In this document: positions 1 through 6,555 of the stretch, one piece after another
How the letters are laid out: each line of letters opens with the position of its first letter
How positions within the stretch are numbered: position 1 is the stretch's first letter
Origin: DATHXC01 sp041662005
Lineage (GTDB): Bacteria > Pseudomonadota > Gammaproteobacteria > Burkholderiales > Methylophilaceae
Assembly: GCA_041662005.1 (NCBI GenBank)
Contig: JBAZTJ010000084.1
Coordinates: forward strand, 1-11,871
DNA: 11,871 bases
Direction of reading: 5' to 3'
Made by a program: the position numbers and the translations under genes
The notes under the pieces: generated by a model
The model's input: the letters and a program-made list of their open reading frames with translations, nothing else
What the model was told of the DNA's origin: nothing
The model's database searches: none

Positions 1-345
1 GTCGATTTCACGGCTGAGATAGCGCAAATACTCGGTGCCACGTTCATGGCGTTTAGTAATGATCTTGTTGCAAGCACAATAAAAGCACAGCGATTCACAA
101 AATGGGATATGCACATAAATGGATAAGGGTAAGGCCATGCCGCCCACTCTGCGCTGCTCCAGGGCCTGCTTATAGGCATCCTCAGTGAAGGCTTCCACAA
201 AGCGGTCTGCTGTGGGGTATGAGGTATAGCGTGGGCCCGATACATCATACTTGCGCAACAATGCAGGGGTTACGGCGGAGATTGTGGCAGGCATCATGCC
301 ATCAGGCAGCGCAGCAGGAACAGGGGTTGTTTTTTTGGCGATCAT
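1..345 (-). CDS. hemN: Oxygen-independent coproporphyrinogen III oxidase HemN, N-terminal part (runs off the window)
   Basis: Radical SAM enzyme that decarboxylates coproporphyrinogen III to protoporphyrinogen IX without O2, feeding haem synthesis under low oxygen. Only the first 115 residues are present; the gene continues beyond base 1. Seen directly: the family hallmark SGPRYTSYPTA near residues 36-46, then YVHIPFCESLCFYCACNK, which carries the CX3CX2C cluster motif plus the extra Cys typical of HemN. The ATG at 345 is the first start after an in-frame TAA at 360-358; an ATG pair about 16 codons in (MMPAT...) would give an N-terminus closer to that of E. coli HemN. No strong Shine-Dalgarno is visible for either. 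It diverges from fnr, and the FNR-type box at 412-425 lies about 70 bases upstream, which fits anaerobic induction. Identity is firm; the exact start is not. Confidence 0.95.
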   Translation of the reverse strand, partial: MIAKKTTPVPAALPDGMMPATISAVTPALLRKYDVSGPRYTSYPTADRFVEAFTEDAYKQALEQRRVGGMALPLSIYVHIPFCESLCFYCACNKIITKRHERGTEYLRYLSREID

Positions 346-411
346 GTGTGTTGGCGATTAGGGCCACTCCTCAATTTTGTGCAACTTTGACAGAGTTGGT
401 CATAATATTCT

Positions 412-425
412 TTGATGTAAGTCAA
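412..425. promoter_or_regulatory. FNR/ANR-type box between hemN and fnr
   Basis: TTGAT-GTAA-GTCAA matches the FNR/ANR consensus TTGAT-N4-ATCAA at 9 of 10 defined positions (G for A in the right half; ANR-type sites often tolerate this). It lies in the divergent intergenic region. If it acts at -41.5 on the minus strand, hemN transcription would begin near 377, giving a leader of about 30 nt. On the plus strand, transcription would begin near 460, which could serve fnr autoregulation. No strong -10 hexamer is visible in either direction, so which gene it controls is inferred. The binding protein is probably the product of the neighbouring gene. Confidence 0.75.
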
Positions 426-559
426 ATGAGTACCGAGTGAACTCTGGAGCGATCCATTAGCAAAAAATGCCATGAATATCAAAAATGGCCGGTGGAATAT
501 CTACCAACGAGACCCTTAACACGGTATGCTTCATAAGTACTCTCATCATCTGGTTAAAT

Positions 560-1279
560 ATGACTCCTGATACCATTAAAGTCGCCTGCTCCAACTGCAA
601 CCTGCGTGAACTTTGCATGCCTATGGGCTTCAATCCAGAAGACATGCAGAAGCTGGATGAGGTGGTCGCCACACGGCGCAGAGTCAAGCAAGGCGGCATG
701 CTGTTTAGTAGTGGTGACCCCTTTACCTCGCTGTATGCCATACGTACCGGATTTTTCAAAACCTGCGTTTCTACTGAGGATGGCCGCGAACAGGTAACAG
801 GCTTCCAGATGGCCGGTGAAATCATTGGCCTGGATGGCATTGTCAGCGACTTTCATAGCTGCAACGCAGTAGCACTGGAAGATGCCGATGTGTGCGTGAT
901 GCCGTTCGCCAATGTGGAAGACTTATCCCGCGAGTTCCCGGTATTGCAGCGCCATGTGCATAAAATCATGAGCCGTGAGATTGTGCGCGAAAACGGCGTG
1001 ATGATGCTGTTAGGCAATATGCGCGCTGAAGAGCGCGTTGCTGCTTTCCTGTTAAATCTGGTGCAGCGCCTGCATGCAAGAGGCTTCTCACAGTCAGAAA
1101 TGGTACTCAGAATGACGCGCGAGGAGATAGGCAGCTACCTGGGCCTCAAGCTGGAAACCGTGAGCCGTACTTTCTCAAAATTTAGCGAAGACGGCATTAT
1201 TGAAGTCAAACAGCGCTATGTACGTATTCTGGAACCTGATGCGCTGAAGAAGATATTCAACCCCCAGACCTGCTCCTGA
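560..1279 (+). CDS. fnr: FNR/ANR-type oxygen-sensing transcriptional regulator (Crp-Fnr family)
   Basis: Cytoplasmic O2 sensor that binds DNA as a dimer when its [4Fe-4S] cluster is intact. With the start at 560 the protein has 239 residues (E. coli FNR has 250). Three N-terminal cysteines are arranged CX2CX5C (C10, C13, C19), and a fourth, C112, sits in VCVMPF like E. coli C122, so all four cluster ligands are present. A cyclic-nucleotide-binding-type beta barrel follows, then a dimer helix. The C-terminal HTH (MTREEIGSYLGLKLETVSR) contains E199-x-x-S202-R203, the FNR-type recognition residues for TTGAT half-sites. The frame is open back to an ATG at 485, adding 25 residues with a hydrophobic tract. 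I prefer 560 because the cluster motif then begins about 10 residues from the N-terminus, but neither start has a clear Shine-Dalgarno. The radical SAM gene follows after 79 bases. Confidence 0.93.
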   Translation: MTPDTIKVACSNCNLRELCMPMGFNPEDMQKLDEVVATRRRVKQGGMLFSSGDPFTSLYAIRTGFFKTCVSTEDGREQVTGFQMAGEIIGLDGIVSDFHSCNAVALEDADVCVMPFANVEDLSREFPVLQRHVHKIMSREIVRENGVMMLLGNMRAEERVAAFLLNLVQRLHARGFSQSEMVLRMTREEIGSYLGLKLETVSRTFSKFSEDGIIEVKQRYVRILEPDALKKIFNPQTCS

Positions 1280-1358
1280 TCGACTGCCATTAACATCTCT
1301 CGTCATTGATTTTTTCTCATTGATTTAAAGTCGCACCAGCCCGCATTGAAGTAACCGT

Positions 1359-2193
1359 ATGACTTTAGAAAAATTTCTCACCGTATCCGACCACAACCGC
1401 GATGTAAGCGGCATGCGTTACATTTACCCGGTCGTGTCACGCCGTGCCGGCGGTGTCTCTGTGGGTATTAACCTGAATATCAACAATGCCTGCAACTGGC
1501 GTTGCATTTATTGCCAGGTGCCTAACCTCACTCGCGGCACCCCGCCCCCCATTGAGCTGGATGTGCTGGAACAAGAACTGCGAACATTTCTAAACAGCGT
1601 CATCCATGGCGATTTTATGCAACGTTTTGTGGCCGAGCAGGACAGGCAACTGCAAGACATTGCATTCTCCGGCAACGGCGAACCCACCAGTGCAAAAGAG
1701 TTTCCACAAGTCGTGGCATTGGTAGAACAAGTATTACGTGATTTTGACCTGCTCGGCACCATCAAAGTACGCTTGATCACCAATGGCAGCCTGCTGGATA
1801 AACCGGCCATACTGGAAGCGGTGCGCCATCTGTCGCGCTGCAATGGCGAGATCTGGTTCAAGGTAGATGCCGGTACTCAGCAAGGCATTGCACGTATCAA
1901 TGANNNNNNNNNNTATTCAGCGCCTGAAAAACTGTGGAAACGCCTGCCCTACCTTTGTCCAGACCTGCATGTTTGGGCTGGATGGTTCACCCCCCAGCGA
2001 AGAGGATATTGCAGCCTATGTAGCACTGCTGGAGCAGGTGGCAGGTAACATACAGGGCGTTCACTTGTATGGCCTGGCAAGACCATCGTTGCAGGCCGAG
2101 TCGGCCAGGCTCAACCGTTTGCCTCCAGAGTGGCTGGAAAGCGTGGCGCAGCGCATAGGCCAGCACGGCATTACCGTGCATGTCAGCCCCTGA
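1359..2193 (+). CDS. Radical SAM superfamily protein, interrupted by an assembly gap
   Basis: Probable radical SAM enzyme with a [4Fe-4S] cluster and S-adenosylmethionine; substrate unknown. Visible: NNACNWRCIYCQVPN with CX3CX2C (C45, C49, C52), a glycine-rich SAM-contact segment (SGNGEPT), ITNGSLLDKPAILE, and WFKVDAGT. The pattern resembles the COG0731-type Fe-S oxidoreductases, but I cannot assign a reaction. The coding frame is interrupted by 10 N at 1904-1913. Before the gap the frame begins at 1359. After it the conserved protein (RLKNCGNACPTFVQTCMFGL... to the TGA at 2191-2193) is in a different frame, so a straight read-through gives nonsense from 1914. This is best explained by a gap whose true length is not 10. 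It follows fnr by 79 bases on the same strand and might be co-transcribed. Family call good, function open. Confidence 0.8.
1904..1913. other. Run of 10 N (assembly gap) inside the radical SAM gene
   Basis: Ten unresolved bases. For the reading frames on the two sides to join, the true gap must be a multiple of three, so 10 is a placeholder or a wrong estimate rather than the real length. Confidence 0.99.
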
Positions 2194-2232
2194 CTCACTC
2201 GTTTGATACGCGTGCTTTTAGATTAAATCATG

Positions 2233-4887
2233 TCACTTCACTGAAGTGCGATATATCCAGCCTCGCCGTATCAGCCACTTTTCAATTTCCACCGCAATAA
2301 ACACCACGCTGGATAAGGCCAGGCAAATAGCCAGCTCCCCCATGCTAAGCGGGGCAGTTTTGAAAATAGGGTTAAAAGCAGGCACGTAAATGGTGGCCAT
2401 CTGCAAAATGAAAGTCACGCTTACAGCTGCCGCCATAGGGCGATTGGAGAGTAGGCCGATACTGAACAGCGACTCTTTTTCTGAACGTATCGCCAGCACG
2501 TGCCCAAGCTGGCTGACTGTCAGCACAGTAAATGCCATGGTTTGCCAGTGAGCTGAGCCTGTATGGTAGGCCCAGGCCTGCGCGACCAGTGTGAGCCCGG
2601 CCATCAGCAGGCCGACCCAGACCATGTGCTGCCACATGCCGTTGGCAAACAGGCTCTCCTGCGGCGGACGTGGCGGGCGACGCATAATGCCGCGCTCTGC
2701 AGGCTCGGCGGTAAATGCCAGCGCCGGTAAGCCATCACTCACCAGGTTAATCCACAATATATGCGTAGGCAGCAAAGGGATAGGCAGCCCCAGGAAAGGC
2801 GCTAAAAAAATGGTCAGTATTTCTGCCGAATTGGTAGTGACCGCGTAGCGTATGAATTTGCGGATATTGTCGTAGAGGCAGCGCCCATAGCGCACCGCAT
2901 GCACGATAGTGGCAAAGTTATCATCCAGCAGCACCATGTGCGCAGCCTCCCGCGCTACATCGGTGCCACCCTTGCCCATTGCCACCCCAATGTCGGCAGC
3001 TCTTAACGCCGGGGCATCATTGACGCCGTCTCCGGTCATTGCCACCACTTCACCCTTGTCCTGCAAAGCCTGGACAATCTTGATTTTTTGTATGGGGTCC
3101 ACGCGCGCATACACCCGCACTGTTTCCACTTCAGCTTCAAATGCCTGTTGATCCAGCTGTGCCAGCTCAACCCCGGTCATGACCCGCCCGTCACTATCCG
3201 CAAGTATCCCCAGCTGATAAGCAATGGCACGGGCGGTGGCGGGATGGTCGCCAGTAATCATCACCGCAGTAATCCCTGCGGATTTACACAAAGACACCGC
3301 TTCTTTCGCTTCACGCCTGGGCGGGTCTATCAGGCCGACAAACCCCAGGAACACCAGGTCGCGCTCCAGTTCATCCGCTTGTTGGCTAGCGGGCAAGGTT
3401 TGCCAGGTGCGGCAGGCCAATGCCAGCACACGAAGTCCATTCGCTGCCATGGCATCTGCTTCACGCAGCAATGCCGTTTGCGCCAGCTCGTCCAGGCTTT
3501 GCTCGCCACTTGAGTTGAGCACGCGGGCACATCGCACCACCAGTGCTTCCGGCGAACCCTTGGTGTAGGCAAGCACAGCTTCGCCTGCGGCATGAAACGT
3601 GGTCATGCGCTTGCGCTCTGAATCAAATGGCAGCTCTTTCAGCCGGGGTGATTGGCTTTCCAATGTCGCCTTGCTCCAGCCGGCATTCTGGGCGGCGAGC
3701 TGCAAGGCGGCTTCGGTCGGTTCACCCTGAATTTTGCCGTGCTTATCCTGATGCGCGTCATTACTCAAGGCCAGCGCCTGGAACAAGGTATGCCAGGGCT
3801 CAACCCCTTTACCCGCATCAGTGATGTTGAACATTGCACCATCGGCATAAATCGCAGTGACGTGCATTTTATTCTGGGTCAGCGTGCCGGTTTTATCGGA
3901 ACAGATAAATGTCACCGACCCCAGGGTTTCAACCGCTGGCAGGCGCCGGATCAAGGCATGCTGCTTGACCATTTTGTGCGCCCCCATGGCCAGGGAAATA
4001 GTCACCACGGCAGGCAAGGCTTCGGGAATAGCCGCCACCGCCAGGCTTATGGCCGTCATTAGCATGAGCAGCATGGGCTCGCCACGCATGATGCCAAGGA
4101 TAAATACCAATAGGCAGATTGCGATCGCAGCCAGCGCCAGGCCCTGGCCAAAACCTTTTAGCCGCTTTTGCATGGGGGTTTGAGTATCCCCCTGCTCACC
4201 AAGCAGGGCCGCGATCTTGCCCAACTCGCTTTGCATGCCGGTCGCGATTACCAGGCCTAAGCCCCGACCATAGGTCACTATGGTGCCCTTGTAAGCCAGG
4301 CAGGTCTTGTCACCTAATTGTGCCTCTTGGTGTGAGATGGCGTGAACCTGCTTCTCCACCGCCACCGATTCTCCGGTCAGCGCGGATTCATCAATCCTGA
4401 GCTGAGCCGCTTCAACGATGCGCAAGTCAGCAGGCACCACGTTACCGGCTTCCAGCAATACCACATCTCCCGGCACCAGCTCAGAGGCATTGACAGTTTG
4501 CACCTCACCATCGCGCAATACGCGCGCACTGGCCTCTGACATGCGCTTGAGCGCAGCCATGGCCCGCTCTGCGCGATACTCCTGTATGAACCCGATGACG
4601 GCATTCAGGATCACGATGACGATAATGGCGACGGTATCCTGCATGTCGCCGACGATGCCGGAAATGATGGCAGCCGCGATCAGTACCACGATCATGAAGT
4701 CCGCAAATTGCGCCAACAGCATGTGCCAGACAGAGCGGCCACGCTTCTCCTGCAACGCATTAGGCCCGAACTGTGCTCTGTGCTCGCTGACTTTAGCCGC
4801 ACTTAAACCGGTTTGAGGGTTGGTTTCAAGCTGTTGCGCCACCTGGTCTGCAGATAGGGTATGCCAGTGCTGTTGTGCATGGTTCAT
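2233..4887 (-). CDS. P-type cation-transporting ATPase, Ca2+ (SERCA/Pmr1, P2A) type
   Basis: Inner-membrane ATP-driven cation pump, probably exporting Ca2+. It has 884 residues, the usual length for bacterial P2A pumps. Domains in order: N-terminal cation-ATPase domain (about 5-75); M1-M2; actuator loop with TGES (171-174); M3-M4 with PEALP (288-292); phosphorylation site DKTGT (D331); nucleotide-binding domain with KGSPE (443-447); TGD (545-547); hinge GDGVND (619-624); M5-M10. Ion-site residues match SERCA: the M4 Glu in PEALP, N686 and E689 in M5 (TTNSAEI), and N714 and D718 in M6 (NLVSDGLPA). Site II is therefore complete and much of site I is kept, with Ser replacing the M6 Thr. The stop of the ubiM-like gene lies 136 bases upstream with a hairpin between them, so separate transcription is plausible. 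No clear Shine-Dalgarno precedes the ATG. The ion is inferred from these residues; Mn2+ is the main alternative. Confidence 0.9.
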   Translation of the reverse strand: MNHAQQHWHTLSADQVAQQLETNPQTGLSAAKVSEHRAQFGPNALQEKRGRSVWHMLLAQFADFMIVVLIAAAIISGIVGDMQDTVAIIVIVILNAVIGFIQEYRAERAMAALKRMSEASARVLRDGEVQTVNASELVPGDVVLLEAGNVVPADLRIVEAAQLRIDESALTGESVAVEKQVHAISHQEAQLGDKTCLAYKGTIVTYGRGLGLVIATGMQSELGKIAALLGEQGDTQTPMQKRLKGFGQGLALAAIAICLLVFILGIMRGEPMLLMLMTAISLAVAAIPEALPAVVTISLAMGAHKMVKQHALIRRLPAVETLGSVTFICSDKTGTLTQNKMHVTAIYADGAMFNITDAGKGVEPWHTLFQALALSNDAHQDKHGKIQGEPTEAALQLAAQNAGWSKATLESQSPRLKELPFDSERKRMTTFHAAGEAVLAYTKGSPEALVVRCARVLNSSGEQSLDELAQTALLREADAMAANGLRVLALACRTWQTLPASQQADELERDLVFLGFVGLIDPPRREAKEAVSLCKSAGITAVMITGDHPATARAIAYQLGILADSDGRVMTGVELAQLDQQAFEAEVETVRVYARVDPIQKIKIVQALQDKGEVVAMTGDGVNDAPALRAADIGVAMGKGGTDVAREAAHMVLLDDNFATIVHAVRYGRCLYDNIRKFIRYAVTTNSAEILTIFLAPFLGLPIPLLPTHILWINLVSDGLPALAFTAEPAERGIMRRPPRPPQESLFANGMWQHMVWVGLLMAGLTLVAQAWAYHTGSAHWQTMAFTVLTVSQLGHVLAIRSEKESLFSIGLLSNRPMAAAVSVTFILQMATIYVPAFNPIFKTAPLSMGELAICLALSSVVFIAVEIEKWLIRRGWIYRTSVK
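2234..2248. repeat. Short perfect palindrome at the ATPase stop, between convergent genes
   Basis: CACTTCA-C-TGAAGTG is a 7+1+7 inverted repeat overlapping the last codons of the minus-strand ATPase, about 40 bases past the stop of the converging radical SAM gene. The one-base spacer cannot form a normal hairpin loop without opening pairs, and no T tract follows on either strand. It could be part of a weak bidirectional terminator or may be chance. Confidence 0.3.
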
Positions 4888-4994
4888 ATTGAAAGTTATT
4901 CCGATGTGAGGAGTAGCGCAGGGACTGGAGAAGTTAGCTTGAGCGTAGCACGCTGCGCGCGCTAAACAGCCTATATGGCCGTAGATGACAGCTC

Positions 4995-5013
4995 GGTCAC
5001 TTACTCAGTGACC
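4995..5013 (-). terminator. Hairpin after the ubiM-like gene, possible terminator
   Basis: GGTCACT-TACTC-AGTGACC is a perfect 7-bp stem with a 5-base loop, beginning 10 bases past the TAA of the upstream minus-strand gene. No run of T follows on the minus strand, so it is not a classical intrinsic terminator. It may mark the 3' end of the cco-ubiM transcript or protect it from decay. Confidence 0.4.
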
Positions 5014-5023
5014 CAAACTAAGG

Positions 5024-6202
5024 TTAACGCGCGTCTGCCAGGAAGCCCGCAACTGCGCGCTTGAATGGTGTAATGCGGCTACCCATGCGCAAGGCGCTGG
5101 CACGAAGTAAACGCGCGGGAGGGCTATCGCTGCAGTAAAGTTTGGCGATGGCATGCGTGGCAAGAAACAAAGGGCGCGTGTGATGACGATGTACCTGTTC
5201 GTAGCGCAGCAACAGGCTATGCGCGGCAAAATCCTTACCCGCTGCCTGCGCTGCCCTGATTTCACCCGACAAGGTAGCAATACCTTTCAGGCCAAAATTA
5301 AAGCCATGCGCAGTGACCGGATGCATGCCCACAGCTGCATCTCCCACCAGCGCAAAACGCTGCCCTACCAGTCGATTGGCATAAGCGGTCACCAGCGGGT
5401 AGGCATGGCGGGTAGAAGCAAGGCGCATATTGCCCAGCCTGTGCTTAAAGCGTGCAGCCATCACCAGATTGAATTCATCCTCGGGCATGTGCATCAGTGT
5501 ATCTATGGCTTTAGGGGGTAGTGTGATGACCACCGATGAGCGCATGCCGTTCATGGGCAACAGCGCCAGCGTCTGGCCGTAGTCAAACCACTCCCAGGCG
5601 GTATGCTGGTGCGGGATATCGTGCTCCATCACGCATACCATCATGGTCTTGCCAAAATCATGCATGTCGGCGGCGATGCCCATGGCGCGACGGGTTTCCG
5701 AGAAACGGCTATCCGCCCCCACCAGCAACCGGGTTTGGATAAGCTCGCCATCGGCCAGGGTCAGCGTCACTTGATCCTTGCCGCAGCGTATATCGCTTAC
5801 CTGCGTTTCTGTCTTCAGTGTAATTGCCGGCATGGATTGCGCCTGCTCAAAAGCCGCCTTGCGAATGAGATGATTGGCCACCAGAAAACCCAGCTCACTC
5901 TTCCGGCTATCCGCATGGCCGATATCCATAGACAATAGCGAAGACCCATTGAACACGCGGGCATCCCGCAAAGGCGAAATCGCTTGCGCATCGATACGAT
6001 CCCATAAGCCCAACTCACGCATGAGCTGCGCCGAATAATGCGTAAGTGCTATCTCCCTGCCATCAAAGCCCGGGGCAGCCAATGCCGCTTTCGGTTGGCG
6101 TTCCAGCACCACAATACGCAGACCGGAGCTGGCCAGTGCACTGGCCAGACATAAGCCGGCTGGCCCTGCGCCTATGATGGCAACATCGACATTCATAACC
6201 AT
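5024..6202 (-). CDS. ubiM: UbiH/UbiM-family FAD-dependent ubiquinone-biosynthesis hydroxylase
   Basis: Flavoprotein monooxygenase that most likely hydroxylates the aromatic ring of a ubiquinone precursor with O2 and NAD(P)H. It has 392 residues, normal for the UbiH/UbiF/Coq6 family. Seen: Rossmann FAD motif IIGAGPAGLCLASAL (G11, G13, G16) with the ribose-binding Glu at E34 (VLERQP); GREIALT around 48-54; the second FAD/NADPH motif LLVGADSR (159-166); and the third FAD motif as GDAAVGMHPVTAHGFNFGL (287-305). UbiH/I/F usually read G(N/D)AAH...P..GQGFN in this last motif. The Val after GDAA and TAHG in place of AGQG match my memory of the UbiM subgroup, hence the symbol, held with moderate confidence. 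It lies only 18 bases behind ccoH on the same strand, so co-transcription with the cco genes is likely. Starts at residues 1 and 3 (MVM) are both possible, and no strong Shine-Dalgarno is seen. Confidence 0.75.
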   Translation of the reverse strand: MVMNVDVAIIGAGPAGLCLASALASSGLRIVVLERQPKAALAAPGFDGREIALTHYSAQLMRELGLWDRIDAQAISPLRDARVFNGSSLLSMDIGHADSRKSELGFLVANHLIRKAAFEQAQSMPAITLKTETQVSDIRCGKDQVTLTLADGELIQTRLLVGADSRFSETRRAMGIAADMHDFGKTMMVCVMEHDIPHQHTAWEWFDYGQTLALLPMNGMRSSVVITLPPKAIDTLMHMPEDEFNLVMAARFKHRLGNMRLASTRHAYPLVTAYANRLVGQRFALVGDAAVGMHPVTAHGFNFGLKGIATLSGEIRAAQAAGKDFAAHSLLLRYEQVHRHHTRPLFLATHAIAKLYCSDSPPARLLRASALRMGSRITPFKRAVAGFLADAR

Positions 6203-6220
6203 CGCTTGAGTGATACCAGC

Positions 6221-6475
6221 TTAAGGATGAACTGGTGCAATACCGGTTGCGGCGTGGTTGCGCCCTTGCAGCGCTGGCACCATGCCATCACGCTGGGCAT
6301 CCAGCGTTTTATTGATCTCAATGCCCTTACGATAATAATCATCAATCACCGGATCAGGGCTACGGATCGCCAGATACAGCGTGATAAAAGAGGCAATAAC
6401 GACGAGCAGCGGGCCGGAAATAATCAGCCAGACATGCCCAAAATGCCACCAGGCTTTTGTATCTTGTGTATTCAT
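6221..6475 (-). CDS. ccoH: Short CcoH/FixH-family cbb3 oxidase assembly protein
   Basis: Small membrane protein of the cbb3 oxidase assembly set. In better-studied species CcoH contacts CcoN and CcoP and is needed for a stable complex. It has 84 residues: a short cytoplasmic N-terminus, one membrane segment (about 13-36, VWLIISGPLLVVIASFITLY), then DPVIDDYYRKGIEINKTLDA, the typical FixH signature just outside the membrane. The protein stops soon after this, so the periplasmic beta domain that brings FixH/CcoH proteins to about 150-180 residues elsewhere is missing. ccoG lies 80 bases upstream and the ubiM-like gene 18 bases downstream. The upstream AAGGATCACCTGATG gives a plausible ribosome-binding site for the ATG at 6475. 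Assignment rests on the signature and the position after ccoG. Confidence 0.85.
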   Translation of the reverse strand: MNTQDTKAWWHFGHVWLIISGPLLVVIASFITLYLAIRSPDPVIDDYYRKGIEINKTLDAQRDGMVPALQGRNHAATGIAPVHP

Positions 6476-6515
6476 CAGGTGATCCTTATCTGTGTTACAG
6501 CTTTGATTTTTGTTA

Positions 6516-6538
6516 CAGCCTTGCTGACAGCAAAGCTG
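6516..6538. repeat. Inverted repeat in the ccoG-ccoH intergenic region
   Basis: CAGCCTTGCTG-A-CAGCAAAGCTG forms an 11-bp inverted repeat with one G-T-type mismatch and a single-base spacer. The left arm also lies in a direct repeat: GTTACAGCTTTG at 6494-6505 and GTTACAGCCTTG at 6512-6523 (11 of 12 identical). There is no T tract, so a terminator is unlikely. The 80-base gap is long for this tightly packed gene train; the structure could affect the relative yield of CcoG and CcoH. Confidence 0.45.
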
Positions 6539-6555
6539 CTTAACCTATGCTAGTG

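Noticed and set aside
381..411. TTGACA (387-392) with TAATAT (403-408) as a sigma-70 promoter for fnr
   Set aside because: The spacer is only 10 bases, far from the 16-18 needed.
219..440. Plus-strand frame of 73 codons at the left edge
   Set aside because: It is antisense to hemN and extends across the FNR box; no protein family features.
1300..1335. Two TCATTGATT copies between fnr and the radical SAM gene, considered as FNR half-sites
   Set aside because: Each has TTGAT, but neither is followed at the right spacing by an ATCAA-type half; more likely AT-rich intergenic chance.
2200..2230. TTTGATACGC...AGATTAAATCA considered as an FNR box or bidirectional terminator
   Set aside because: The second half-site is absent at N4 spacing, and no stem followed by a T tract is seen on either strand.
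3088..4183. Several plus-strand frames inside the P-type ATPase
   Set aside because: They overlap conserved ATPase domains on the other strand and have no recognisable motifs or ribosome-binding sites.
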